From positions 62,001 to 126,000 of the forward strand of contig NZ_MRTD01000008.1 in the NCBI RefSeq assembly GCF_001956295.1: DNA of 64,000 nt. The letters run 5' to 3'. Numbering within the stretch: position 1 is the stretch's first letter; each line of letters opens with the position of its first letter. A program made the translations under genes and the position numbers. Positions 52,175 to 62,020 of the stretch are shown here, one piece after another. The notes under the pieces are model-generated. The model did no database searches and was not told where the DNA came from. It saw only the letters and a list, made by a program, of their open reading frames with translations. The stretch is from Paenibacillus sp. FSL A5-0031. Lineage in GTDB: Bacteria > Bacillota > Bacilli > Paenibacillales > Paenibacillaceae.

Positions 52175-52434
52175 AATAATAACCTCCATGTTTCCACATA
52201 AACCACGCGGGAGGCACGATATTCGGTAGCTGGCTGGCAGTCTTTTAAAAGATAAGCCCCTGTAGCTTTGCGTCACCACTTTTCAATGGTTTTGCCTTTA
52301 TCGTGTGGTTATGCGGTTGTTTTGTTTAATGGTATGGTAACAAAATTGTTGGGAAATGTATATGATACACTAATCTACACTATCTAAGGCTAATTAGTTC
52401 TTGCTGTGCAAAATTCGTATTTTTCTTAGTCTCA

Positions 52435-53973
52435 TCAGTTTCCGCTATTACCTCTTTTATCTCTTTCTATTATTGATGTTATTCCCCTATATAGCTTTGT
52501 TATTGTAACTTTCATAGTATTTCTTTCAAATACAAAACCAAAAACTAATACAACCACACCAACCCATATTGATACTATAATCGCAGCTAGGAACCACTCC
52601 ATTAAATTATGTGGATTTAACGGGATCCAAATAAGAAAAGGAGCAACTGCAAAACCGCCAATTACAAATATTCTTAATATTCTTATGAATGTATTTTTAA
52701 ACCCAATATCTGTAATTCTCTTTATATAAAATAAATCTATAGATCTATATACTAAGCCTATTATACTACCAATAAGAGCACCAATTAATCCAAAGTAGAT
52801 TACTAAGATAGTAGATGCCACAAGTGTAATAACAGCTTCTAATATTGCCCTATTCCTTGTTTCCTTATAATGACCAGCTGCATTAATAATAGTACTCTGA
52901 GGTAACTTCCAATTATTTAGAATTCCAATAATTATAAATAAATATAAGATTAATGGATCGACGTAGTTTACATCAGTAATATTCTTAGTATAGATTTCTA
53001 TGAAAGGAATGCCCAAGATTAATACACAAGAATATACAAAAGTTATAATATTGTAAAATGCGAATTCATACTGAGAATACGTTTTTTTTAATTTGATGTG
53101 ATCTTTTTGAGCAATTATCTGCCCGAAACCTGCTGTAAACCCACTATTAAATACACCTACTATCATATTAATGCCCCAAAATATCATCGAGTATATTGAG
53201 TAGACACTAACATCTTCCAATGTACAAATTAGTGTGAGTAAAATTACAGGAGATCCAAATACCACCATAGCAGAGATTTGATGAAGTAATACATCATATC
53301 TTTTAGAGATTGCAGAATTATCCGGCTTTACATTAAGATCAATATATTTATATTTAGATTTTGTATAAAGTTTAATAATTAACATTTGGAACAAGCTAGC
53401 TACTGTTGAAAATAAGTATACTAATGAAATATTTAAGTTTAGTTTTACTAAAACAAGAATGATAACTGTGTTAATACATAAATAAATTATTCGAGTAAAC
53501 GAAATAACATAATTATATTGCGATGCTGTAATAAGCACATTATACTTAGAAATCGTAAATAAATTAATAACATTAGGAACGCCAAGTGCTAAAATCAGCA
53601 ACATTACTTCATATCGATTTATATCATCACTCACAACAAATAATGGATATATTATCATCATTGAAACAACTAAAACAGAAAAATATACTCCTGTTTCATA
53701 ATAAGACTTTTTCGCAGCTGATAATATACTATTTATCTTTAAAATATTATTTTCCACAATAGGCTGGTACAGCGCAAATGTAAGTGCCCCACCCAACCCC
53801 ATTTCAATAATATATAAATATCCAATGAATTGGGCAATAGATGCTCTAAGTCCATTTAGCGAAGAACCATATGTATCAATTATTAATACAGGAATAATTA
53901 ATCCAATAATAAACGTAACAATTTGCAATATGAAAGATGCAAATGTATTAAGTATTGCTTTTTTCGTTCGCAT
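52435..53973 (-). CDS. Polysaccharide flippase, Wzx/MATE-like (MVF superfamily)
   Basis: A 512-residue membrane protein with 12-14 segments that flips lipid-linked repeat units across the membrane. It begins TKKAILNTFASFILQIVTFI and has the family's early segment DTYGSSLNGLRASIAQFIGY. It is the last gene of the exopolysaccharide cluster on the minus strand and follows a glycosyltransferase by 36 bp. Together with the EpsG-like polymerase it points to Wzx/Wzy-dependent assembly. Confidence 0.9.
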   Translation of the reverse strand: MRTKKAILNTFASFILQIVTFIIGLIIPVLIIDTYGSSLNGLRASIAQFIGYLYIIEMGLGGALTFALYQPIVENNILKINSILSAAKKSYYETGVYFSVLVVSMMIIYPLFVVSDDINRYEVMLLILALGVPNVINLFTISKYNVLITASQYNYVISFTRIIYLCINTVIILVLVKLNLNISLVYLFSTVASLFQMLIIKLYTKSKYKYIDLNVKPDNSAISKRYDVLLHQISAMVVFGSPVILLTLICTLEDVSVYSIYSMIFWGINMIVGVFNSGFTAGFGQIIAQKDHIKLKKTYSQYEFAFYNIITFVYSCVLILGIPFIEIYTKNITDVNYVDPLILYLFIIIGILNNWKLPQSTIINAAGHYKETRNRAILEAVITLVASTILVIYFGLIGALIGSIIGLVYRSIDLFYIKRITDIGFKNTFIRILRIFVIGGFAVAPFLIWIPLNPHNLMEWFLAAIIVSIWVGVVVLVFGFVFERNTMKVTITKLYRGITSIIERDKRGNSGN

Positions 53974-54009
53974 AATATAATCCTTCCTAAAATGACACCA
54001 GCATACTTA

Positions 54010-54786
54010 TTAGAAAAACCGACGTTTAAGTTTCCTATATGCAGTATCCCCTATTGCAAACTTAATAACATTAACTATTAATGCTATTTGTTTACCAAAT
54101 AGTTTCCAAATAATACTTTTTTTTCTATTTTTTTCTTTTTCACTGTGCCATGAACCCGCGAAATAATGAATTGTGTGCGTTTCGTTAGAGATATCTGTAT
54201 CATTACTATTCCAATTAAGTGGGCAAAAAACAGTTTTCGGATAAATTGTGTAACCATTCACAATCTGATAATTATTATCTTTAATAAATCCATATTTCAA
54301 ACATATATCTGTAATTATCTTGACATTTGTAGTAGTATCCAAACTTCCATCTTGCCTTACAAATCCCCTTTGACTATAATAGTCTAAAAAAATATTAATT
54401 ATTTCATTGCCTTTTGTCGAACCAATAACACCTGTTGTTATACTTTGATGATCTTCGAATCCTGAAAACGCTTCATTATTTAAGAATTGGTCTAAAGGCT
54501 TTATTACTTCGACATCAGTATCTAAATAGATACCTCCATAGTTATATAAAGCATATAATCTAACATAATCAGAAACAAAAGCGAATTTTTTACTTTCATA
54601 TGCTTGCATAACATATAGATTAGAGTTCACATTAAAATTATTTTCGTCCCACCTAATTATCTCATAGTCTGGCATATAAGTTTTCCAACTGTTTATACAC
54701 TTTATTGCGAGTTCTGGTAATGGATTATTACCAAACCAACAATAATGTATTACTTTTGGAATTTTCATCTCTGTTGATGCACACAT
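54010..54786 (-). CDS. Glycosyltransferase family 32-like (capsular polysaccharide type)
   Basis: About 258 residues from ATG at 54786, which has AGGAGG 5 nt upstream; a start at 54813 is less likely. It shows the GT32 N-terminus IPKVIHYCWFGNNPLPELA and the DxD metal and nucleotide-sugar site in YGGIYLDTDVEVIKPL. The enzyme adds a sugar to the growing repeat unit on the cytoplasmic side. Sugar specificity cannot be read. The 54814-55059 gap upstream is AT-rich and shows no gene. Confidence 0.9.
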   Translation of the reverse strand: MCASTEMKIPKVIHYCWFGNNPLPELAIKCINSWKTYMPDYEIIRWDENNFNVNSNLYVMQAYESKKFAFVSDYVRLYALYNYGGIYLDTDVEVIKPLDQFLNNEAFSGFEDHQSITTGVIGSTKGNEIINIFLDYYSQRGFVRQDGSLDTTTNVKIITDICLKYGFIKDNNYQIVNGYTIYPKTVFCPLNWNSNDTDISNETHTIHYFAGSWHSEKEKNRKKSIIWKLFGKQIALIVNVIKFAIGDTAYRKLKRRFF

Positions 54787-55059
54787 ATTGGCCTCCTGAT
54801 AGAGTTTATTCAAATATTTTATTGGATTATCCCTTAAACTGTGAGCATGTCACTTCACTTTTATATAGACAAATTACTGAAATCCGTATTCCCCCAAAAA
54901 ATGTAGCATTGATTAGAGATTGTACTTATTTAGAAAAAAATAAAGCCAGAGTCTATGCAACTCTATTTTTTTCACATAGCACTTTCGTACCAATTCACCT
55001 AGTCTGAACAACTATAAACCAATGAAAGCTGCAATAATTCTTGCATTGTAAATTAGAAT

Positions 55060-56154
55060 TTAATATTGAAAAAATTTATATGGCATCTGCCCTTGTGAGG
55101 AATTATTCAATCCACCATAAAATAAGTATATACCTAAAATTATGATCATTAATATACTAATAAATGAAAATGTTTTAGTTCTACTTATCATCGCAAATAA
55201 TAGAATTTGAAAAACAGTTGCATACGTTGCTATTCGTCCGGCGAACATATACATATATCCCAAAATTGACATTAATAATCCCAAAAAGCTTACAGCTATA
55301 ATTTGTTTTTGAAAAATATTGTCTTCATATTTATATTCATTCTTCAAATAAAGAAAAATTGCAAACAAAAATATTCCCAACCTTGCTAAAAATAATAGAC
55401 CAAAATTCCCATTGGTTGAACCTATTTCATTAATATAGTATCCATAGTTCTCAATAGTGGAGGAGATACCAGTTATATTTAATATTTTACCTGAAAATAT
55501 TAGAGATAAAATAATTATCAAAGCATAAATAATTGGTAACTTCTTCATAAAAAACATATGAATCGGTATGAATAATAAACAGATTATAGCGGAATTATGG
55601 ATACTAAAAGCAATAATAATAAATGCAATAAATACACCATACTTCGATCTAATTAAGTACCTAAAGGCAAAGAAGATTATAGCAATAGCTAACCATTGCC
55701 TTGAAATATTATATGTCTCAAAATAAAACATTGTAATATAACAAAAAACTGAAAGAGCAAAGTTCATTCTCTCCCGAAAAATCCAACACGTACTAATTAT
55801 CAAACTGTTAGTTAATAGTGCAATGCTAAAAAGTACATAGTGTGGTTCATTTAAAACAAACATAAGTAACCTAATCAATATCTGAAATCCTTGCTCCGTA
55901 TATTGATAAAATAATTCACCCGAATACGATATACTTGTGCTCTCGATTATTTGAAGATACGCCCACGTATCTTTTCCAACCATCGAGCCTCTTAGACCAG
56001 CTACTATAGACAAGGTCAAAACAACAAACATAATCATATATCTTGCAAATAATTTTCTATTGGAGAACTGAGCCAAGAGAGAAAAGATCACACAAAAAAA
56101 CAAAATACCACTATAAAAAATTGCGGAATAAGGAAAAGAAACTATAAAATTCAA
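55060..56154 (-). CDS. EpsG-like polysaccharide polymerase (Wzy)
   Basis: A 364-residue membrane protein with about ten segments, matching the EpsG family that polymerises repeat units outside the membrane. Typical features are the early VAGLRGSMVGKDTWAYLQII and a central ETYNISRQWLAIAIIFFAFR. It starts with TTG after AGGAGAG. It is the only polymerase candidate in the window. Confidence 0.87.
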   Translation of the reverse strand: MNFIVSFPYSAIFYSGILFFCVIFSLLAQFSNRKLFARYMIMFVVLTLSIVAGLRGSMVGKDTWAYLQIIESTSISYSGELFYQYTEQGFQILIRLLMFVLNEPHYVLFSIALLTNSLIISTCWIFRERMNFALSVFCYITMFYFETYNISRQWLAIAIIFFAFRYLIRSKYGVFIAFIIIAFSIHNSAIICLLFIPIHMFFMKKLPIIYALIIILSLIFSGKILNITGISSTIENYGYYINEIGSTNGNFGLLFLARLGIFLFAIFLYLKNEYKYEDNIFQKQIIAVSFLGLLMSILGYMYMFAGRIATYATVFQILLFAMISRTKTFSFISILMIIILGIYLFYGGLNNSSQGQMPYKFFQY

Positions 56155-56238
56155 AATCTATTCTCTCCTAACAGTCTTTTACAAACCATATCATTTATAA
56201 TAATCCTTAATTGAGATACTTTTTTAAAATACATAAAT

Positions 56239-57192
56239 TTATTTTAAAATATCATTCATAAACCTATATGCATTTTTATTAACAATAAATATAAAAGATT
56301 TAATTTTATTTTTAACGGTCTTTGATTTTCCAAATAAAAATCTTTTTTTATATAACTTAGAATACTCTTTACTATATAAATTCCCATGATGGATTGCATG
56401 CAAAAACAACTTACCTAAATTATCATTTAATAAAATTCTTAATTGTTTGTCATCTAATTGACGATAAATATCATCCAATTCATTACAAGTATTGATCAAA
56501 TCAATTCCATTTTTCGATAAATCTTTTTTTGTAGTTATGGAGCCTTCTCTTATAATATAGTTATAAAATTTGAAATTTAAATACATTACTCTTGAGGCTT
56601 TTATAAACACTCTAGGAGTCCATTGTTCATCCTCATGATATATACCTTTTTTGAAAAATAAATAATTATCTATAAGAAAGTTACGTTTATATAAGTTCAA
56701 CCAAGTAGCCATATGCATACTATTTCTTAATAATTGTTGCTTTAAAAATTCTTTTCCTGTCATAACTCTATCTAATGAGATATCATTGTGCTCTAGATAA
56801 GAGATTGAACTACCTTCTATTCTGATCGCGTCTCCTATAACAATATCCAGATCCTTTTCAATGGCCGATGAATACAATGTCACACATGCCTCTTTATTTA
56901 CATAGTCGTCTGAGTCTATAAATAGAATATATTCTCCTCTCGACTCCTTCAGTCCATAATTTCGTGCATCTGAAAGTCCACCATTTGTTTTGTGAACAAC
57001 TTTAACTCTTGGATCTATTCGTGCATACTCATCACACATTTGAGGGCACTTATCCGTGCTACCATCATTTATTAATATAATCTCAATACCATTTAAGGAC
57101 TGATTTAGTATACTTTCAACACAGCGCTGCAAATCATTTTCTACATTGTACACTGGAACAATAACTGATATTTTTATGTCTATTACATTCAA
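56239..57192 (-). CDS. Glycosyltransferase family 2
   Basis: A 317-residue GT-A fold transferase. The N-terminus ISVIVPVYNVENDLQRCVES and the nucleotide site ILINDGSTDKCPQMCDEYA are typical, with the DxD motif in YILFIDSDDYV. GGAGG precedes the ATG. The C-terminal 100 residues are variable and basic. It lies between the EpsG-like polymerase and another transferase and probably builds the repeat unit. Confidence 0.92.
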   Translation of the reverse strand: MNVIDIKISVIVPVYNVENDLQRCVESILNQSLNGIEIILINDGSTDKCPQMCDEYARIDPRVKVVHKTNGGLSDARNYGLKESRGEYILFIDSDDYVNKEACVTLYSSAIEKDLDIVIGDAIRIEGSSISYLEHNDISLDRVMTGKEFLKQQLLRNSMHMATWLNLYKRNFLIDNYLFFKKGIYHEDEQWTPRVFIKASRVMYLNFKFYNYIIREGSITTKKDLSKNGIDLINTCNELDDIYRQLDDKQLRILLNDNLGKLFLHAIHHGNLYSKEYSKLYKKRFLFGKSKTVKNKIKSFIFIVNKNAYRFMNDILK

Positions 57193-57224
57193 CCTCCAAA
57201 AAAAGCATTAAAACCTAAATTTAC

Positions 57225-58040
57225 TCAATCGGCTTTCGTAATAATACTTCTTCTTCCATCAAGCATATACTTAATAGCTTCTTTCAATCCTGTATCATTT
57301 TTATATAATGAATATTTTCTAATAGCAAATTGTATAATTAAAAATATACTCCATTTATTTGATAAAAGCTTAAAAAAAACGCCTTTATCAAAAAAGTACT
57401 TTTTATTATAACCATTAAACCAAGTAGATGACTCTTGTTTAACAATCCCTATTTGAGAAGCACTCGTATATATTTTTAAGCCTTTCTTTAAACAGTCGTT
57501 TATAAACAGTGTATCTTCTCCACTACTATATTTTGCTCCTCCACCAAAAAGTAGAGAAAAATATACATTAGCTTTAATAACGCTTTCTCTTCTAAATGCA
57601 ATTCTGACGGCTCCATATCTCATAAAGTTTGTATAATTAACTCGATGTTCTTTTTTATTATTCAAACTTCCAACCCTATTCATGTTAAGGGATGGCACAT
57701 TAAACATTATGATATCTGCGTTTGGATTATTTTCAAAAGCTTCAATTATTAATGTTCCATATCCATCATTATAAATTACATCATCATCAGCCAATAAGCA
57801 TATGTCTGCATTTGATCTCATTAATGCATTGTTTCTGCTGAGACCGATACCTCGTTCATTAAATGAATACATTTTCACTTGCATGTTCTCGTCTTCATAC
57901 TCACTATATTCATTCCTGCTACATTGATTTATTATTATTGTATTTGACTTAAGATTCATTTTATCGATAATTGAAAAATCATTTTGATGCATTGTTGAGA
58001 CCAAAACTTGTAATTTCATTTTAGTATCTAAACCTTTCAT
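57225..58040 (-). CDS. Glycosyltransferase family 2-like
   Basis: A 271-residue GT-A-type transferase. It opens KLQVLVSTMHQNDFSIIDKM, lacks the standard VPVYN signature, and holds an acidic metal site in DICLLADDDVIYNDGYG. A later segment (FRRESVIKANVYFSLLFGGG then YSSGEDTLFINDCLK) matches a subgroup found in capsule loci. AGGAG precedes the ATG. It overlaps the upstream DUF1919 gene by 4 bp, so the two are coupled. Confidence 0.87.
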   Translation of the reverse strand: MKGLDTKMKLQVLVSTMHQNDFSIIDKMNLKSNTIIINQCSRNEYSEYEDENMQVKMYSFNERGIGLSRNNALMRSNADICLLADDDVIYNDGYGTLIIEAFENNPNADIIMFNVPSLNMNRVGSLNNKKEHRVNYTNFMRYGAVRIAFRRESVIKANVYFSLLFGGGAKYSSGEDTLFINDCLKKGLKIYTSASQIGIVKQESSTWFNGYNKKYFFDKGVFFKLLSNKWSIFLIIQFAIRKYSLYKNDTGLKEAIKYMLDGRRSIITKAD

Positions 58041-58711
58041 TTATTAACTCCTGTATTTATCCAATTAACAAAATCGAAGTATTTCTCAAAATATCTGTTC
58101 CCACTAAAATCGCTATATCTTGTTATTACGCCAACTTCATTTTCTTTTTCAAAACCAGGAACATAACACATAAAATCATACTTAAGGACTGGACGATGAG
58201 TGTAAAATACTTTTGGATAGTTTATCTTAGAATATCTATCAATTATCTCATCTGTACAATTATCCTTATCTGACATCACTACAAACATATTTTCAAAATT
58301 TATGCGCTTTTTCCTCTCATTCCACTTGATTTCAGCATCTTCAAAACTTTTATAATGTACAAAATGAATTTTTATATCATCAATCTTACCTATTGGGTAA
58401 CCTTTAATTTGACCAAAGTCATACTCTTCACCATCTGCTATTTCTAAAAACTCAAGTTTTGAATTAAGATAGTGTTCCATATTTTCAAGAAAACTTATGA
58501 AGCTTTCTGAATCCATACTTAAATTTATTGTAGGAGATAAAAACTTTTTCCCTAATGAGCTATACATTATCCCTCCTATGCAATTGCTGGATATAATGGT
58601 GAAATTATCATTTTTTAATCGGCTTCTGAAACTTAGCTCTCTCTTTTTCCGAAAAAAAGGCTCCGATATCATCCTAAATAATTTAGTTTTTATCCTAAAG
58701 ACTAGTTTCAT
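58037..58711 (-). CDS. DUF1919 protein of polysaccharide loci
   Basis: About 224 residues, with the DUF1919 pattern (NFTIISSNCIGGIMYSSLGK; LSPTINLSMDSESFISFLEN; YPIGKIDDIKIHFVHYKSFE; MFVVMSDKDNCTDEII). Proteins of this family are found in capsule and exopolysaccharide clusters, and their reaction is not known to me. ATG at 58711 is preferred since GGAGTGAC lies just upstream; the longer frame from 58738 overlaps the preceding gene. It overlaps the next transferase by 4 bp. Confidence 0.85.
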   Translation of the reverse strand: MKLVFRIKTKLFRMISEPFFRKKRELSFRSRLKNDNFTIISSNCIGGIMYSSLGKKFLSPTINLSMDSESFISFLENMEHYLNSKLEFLEIADGEEYDFGQIKGYPIGKIDDIKIHFVHYKSFEDAEIKWNERKKRINFENMFVVMSDKDNCTDEIIDRYSKINYPKVFYTHRPVLKYDFMCYVPGFEKENEVGVITRYSDFSGNRYFEKYFDFVNWINTGVNK

Positions 58712-58727
58712 AACGTCACTCCAAATC

Positions 58728-59945
58728 TCAATTATCATCTACCAAGCTTTTAATCAGATTTACAATTTCAGCATATGTCTTACTTCTATCAAACTTACTT
58801 TCAGCGAATAATCTGTTATTCAGACCCATTTCTTTTCTTAAATCTTTATTATTAATTAGCTCCTCTAATTTATTTGCTACATCCAGTGAATTTTCGCATT
58901 CACAGTTTAAGCCAATTTTTAGACTTTCAATATAATTACGATATTCTAGACTTTCTTGAGTGTTTACAACAGGAATACCTGCGGCTGCATAATCGCCTAC
59001 TTTATTAATTATACTAGAAGCAGTACCTTTAATTATTGGATTGACTCCTATATCACATAAAATTAGTTTACGGACCATATCCTCATACAACATCATTCCT
59101 GTAAACTCATAAGATATATCAAGTTCATTTGCATATTTTTCAAAAAAAGTTCGCTTTGGCCCATCACCAATTACTATAAATTTAATATTATAAATGTCTC
59201 GCTCTTTTAAAATCTTTAATGCTTCCGATACCGTATTTATATCATAGCTATTTCCAAGAGTACCAATGTATACAATCCAGATTTCGTTTTTCGGTTTAAA
59301 GAGTCCTTTTTGTTGTTTTGAATAAGAATCAAATCTCACTAAATCTGTACCTAAGAATACACTTAGCCCACATTCTAATGATTTATTTACAGATAGGGCT
59401 CTGTTAACATATGTTTCAGAAACAGCAACAACAGCATTAGCATTCTTGAAAACCTTATTCGCTGACATTTCCATCGGCTTAAACAATAAATCACTAATCA
59501 GTGGTAATTTAAACACCATTTTAAATGCTTCAGGCCATAAATCTTGTATATCGATTACAAAAGGTATTTTATTATTAGCAGAGAATTTCGCTACTTTATT
59601 TCCAATTGAAATTGGTGGAAATGGGCAGTATATTAAATCTGGCTTTTTGCGTTTTTTCAAATACTTTATTATATTTCCTGCAATAACTTTATTACTATGT
59701 ATTCTTTTCAAACTAACATTTTTAGAGTATCCCGGTTCATATATTAATGTTGCCTTATATCCCACGCCTTTAATACTATCGCCATCAAAGGTACGTTGTT
59801 TTTTTGTTTTATGATAAAAAGTTGAAGCGATTATCTCTACTTTAAAGCCCGCCTCGACAAGTTTTTCAGCAAGATAAGTATACCTACTATTTCCGGATTC
59901 ACCAGGGAATTGACAATAATTAGTTACTAATAATATATCCTTCAT
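58728..59945 (-). CDS. Glycosyltransferase family 4
   Basis: A 405-residue GT-B fold transferase. The N-terminus (LLVTNYCQFPGESGNSRYTY) and central VYIGTLGNSYDINTVSEALK are typical of GT4. The donor-site region has KFIVIGDGPKRTFFEKYANE and VNPIIKGTASSIINKVGDYA, with the usual Glu region replaced by a GDYAAAGIPVV loop like that of WbuB-type enzymes. The length is normal. It is a likely early repeat-unit transferase. Confidence 0.91.
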   Translation of the reverse strand: MKDILLVTNYCQFPGESGNSRYTYLAEKLVEAGFKVEIIASTFYHKTKKQRTFDGDSIKGVGYKATLIYEPGYSKNVSLKRIHSNKVIAGNIIKYLKKRKKPDLIYCPFPPISIGNKVAKFSANNKIPFVIDIQDLWPEAFKMVFKLPLISDLLFKPMEMSANKVFKNANAVVAVSETYVNRALSVNKSLECGLSVFLGTDLVRFDSYSKQQKGLFKPKNEIWIVYIGTLGNSYDINTVSEALKILKERDIYNIKFIVIGDGPKRTFFEKYANELDISYEFTGMMLYEDMVRKLILCDIGVNPIIKGTASSIINKVGDYAAAGIPVVNTQESLEYRNYIESLKIGLNCECENSLDVANKLEELINNKDLRKEMGLNNRLFAESKFDRSKTYAEIVNLIKSLVDDN

Positions 59946-60053
59946 TAATTCCTATCACCATATTTCTATAATAATTTTCTTAATATTCAATCGATATGGT
60001 TTCCTAAAATGTCAATATACATTCTGCGCTATTGCTCTATTAATAAGGTAGCT

Positions 60054-61016
60054 TTAAACATTTTTTTTACTTTTCAACTCATTTAGTAATGGCATGTTTT
60101 CTTTAAATGCCTTTATATTTCTGTAAATCAATTCAAACATTCTAATAGGCGTATTATCAGATATAAACGAATTATGCGGTGTTATTAAAACTCGAGGAAT
60201 ATCCCAAAGTATACTCTGTTTTTCAAGTGGTTCCATCTCAAAAACATCAAGAGCTACTCCTCTTAATTTCCCCTTTTCAAGATGAGCTATTAAATCTTCT
60301 TCATTAATAATTCCACCTCGAGATACATTTACTAATACAGCATCGTCTTTCATTGAATTTAACATCTCGTAATTTATTATATGTTTAGACTTGTCTGTTA
60401 ATGGTAATGTTAGGACAACAATGTCGCATTGACCTACATGCAAATTCAATTCATTAACCGTTTTACATTCATCAAAATATTCCTTTTTATTGCCACTATT
60501 ATCAAAACCCATTACGTTACATCCAAATACCTTAAGGCGTTTTGCCACTTCAATACCTACACTGCCTGTTCCAATAATACCTACTATCTTTCCATTTAGT
60601 TCAAGCAGATTTCTATTTTTCATCCACTCAGATCGCCTTTGAGCTTCTTCGAAATACCGTGTGTTTTTATATATTTCAAGTATTTTGACAATTACCCATT
60701 CAGCCATTGGGATACTATAAATACCTTTAGCATTAGCAAGTTGTATATCATGATTTTCAATGTAATTGAGTGGAATCTTATCAAGCCCAGCACTTGTTAG
60801 TTGTATGAATTTCAGTCCATTGAATTGAGCTATGTCGTTGTTCATGAACAAACCATTACAGACTATAATGTTTATATCTGAAAGTTCAATATTCAAAGCG
60901 TTTTTATTAATTGATAATCTCTCATCCTGAACTAATACAACCTTACACCCTAAAGATATTAATTGGTTTATTTGTGAATCTGTATATTGATATGCCCCTG
61001 TAAGCAAAAGATTCAT
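60054..61016 (-). CDS. D-isomer-specific 2-hydroxyacid dehydrogenase
   Basis: A 320-residue NAD-dependent oxidoreductase interconverting a 2-oxo acid and a D-2-hydroxy acid. The dinucleotide motif GIIGTGSVGIEVAKRL is at about 146-161. The catalytic Arg (LVNVSRGGIINEED), Glu (ALDVFEMEPLEKQ) and His (LITPHNSF) are present. It overlaps the acyltransferase upstream by 4 bp (ATGA) and lies two genes after an HpcH/HpaI aldolase. That setting suggests synthesis of a hydroxyacid or keto-acid-derived building block for the polymer, not central metabolism. Substrate unknown. Confidence 0.9.
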   Translation of the reverse strand: MNLLLTGAYQYTDSQINQLISLGCKVVLVQDERLSINKNALNIELSDINIIVCNGLFMNNDIAQFNGLKFIQLTSAGLDKIPLNYIENHDIQLANAKGIYSIPMAEWVIVKILEIYKNTRYFEEAQRRSEWMKNRNLLELNGKIVGIIGTGSVGIEVAKRLKVFGCNVMGFDNSGNKKEYFDECKTVNELNLHVGQCDIVVLTLPLTDKSKHIINYEMLNSMKDDAVLVNVSRGGIINEEDLIAHLEKGKLRGVALDVFEMEPLEKQSILWDIPRVLITPHNSFISDNTPIRMFELIYRNIKAFKENMPLLNELKSKKNV

Positions 61017-61993
61017 TGGCTACTCCTTGTTATTTTCTCTGGAAAGTATTTACTTATAATTTTTTCTATTATTTCTATTATCTTTCTCGAAATAACATGT
61101 AAAATAAAAGCTACTAAAAGAATAGTGAATGTTATTAATACCCAATTAAGTGGAAACGGCAGAAATGTTAGTTTCGGTATTATCACATATTGGACTACGT
61201 AAATCTCAAGTGTAATTTTGGCTAAAAAACTTATAATAGTATTAAACTTAGGAGGAAGGGAATTTAATTTATCTTCGATACCAGCAAAACATCTTAATAC
61301 GTAATATAGTAAAACCACTAACACAATTTGGTTTAATATTTGATATGAACTTAAACTACTAATTTTCACAAAAACGAGTTTCGATGAAAAATACAGAATA
61401 CATATCACTACTAATGCTAGCCAATTTAACAAGTTATTTTTATTTACATATATTTGAATATTTTTCCGGAAATATGCCCCTAAAAGCATAGACTGAAAAA
61501 ACAAGAAACGTATAAATGGCTCTCGCACATTATCAATATGATATGAAGTTTTATCATAAATAAATATAAATAATAAAATTTCAATAATAAACAACGCTAA
61601 CATTATTTTTGGTATATTTTCTTCCAATATTCTTATTTTCATTACTATATAAAAAGCTACATATAACACGATGATTGAGGCAACAAAATGATAATATGTT
61701 GGGTATAAGTAATAATCAGCTAGAGACCAATTGTCTAAACTATAGAAGCCTAATGCAATATAAAGTGTTGTAATTATCCAAACAATTGGAAAAATCCTAA
61801 TAATACGTTTACTATACCATCTTAGGAATGTCTGCTTAATATTTACCAAGCAATAACCGGAAACCGCAAAGAAAATCACATCTCCAAGCAAGCCTCCATT
61901 CGCAATTAAATCTGTTGGATATACCCCTGTATAATGTGAATTTGTTATCATAATTGCAGCCATCGCTTTAAGAACTGTAATAAAAACGAACAT
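61013..61993 (-). CDS. Membrane acyltransferase, acyltransferase-3 family (short form)
   Basis: A 326-residue protein with about ten membrane segments. The N-terminus has MAAIMITNSHYTGVYP, with the conserved His, and ANGGLLGDVIFFAVSGYCLV, then RWYSKRIIRIFPIVWIITTL, all typical of OafA/NolL-type acyltransferases. It should modify the exopolysaccharide or its precursor with an acyl group. It has GGGGG upstream of the ATG and overlaps the hydroxyacid dehydrogenase gene by 4 bp. Confidence 0.9.
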   Translation of the reverse strand: MFVFITVLKAMAAIMITNSHYTGVYPTDLIANGGLLGDVIFFAVSGYCLVNIKQTFLRWYSKRIIRIFPIVWIITTLYIALGFYSLDNWSLADYYLYPTYYHFVASIIVLYVAFYIVMKIRILEENIPKIMLALFIIEILLFIFIYDKTSYHIDNVREPFIRFLFFQSMLLGAYFRKNIQIYVNKNNLLNWLALVVICILYFSSKLVFVKISSLSSYQILNQIVLVVLLYYVLRCFAGIEDKLNSLPPKFNTIISFLAKITLEIYVVQYVIIPKLTFLPFPLNWVLITFTILLVAFILHVISRKIIEIIEKIISKYFPEKITRSSQ

Positions 61994-62020
61994 TCTAAGC
62001 CCCCTGCTTTATATCTCTTG

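Noticed and set aside
52280..52434. Possible attachment site or insertion sequence at the edge of the AT-rich cluster
   Set aside because: No tRNA gene, transposase remnant or matching direct repeats could be seen at this boundary.
54814..55059. Possible promoter or JUMPstart-like leader inside the exopolysaccharide cluster
   Set aside because: Only AT-rich sequence is seen; no ops-like GGCGGTAG motif or clear hairpin was found.
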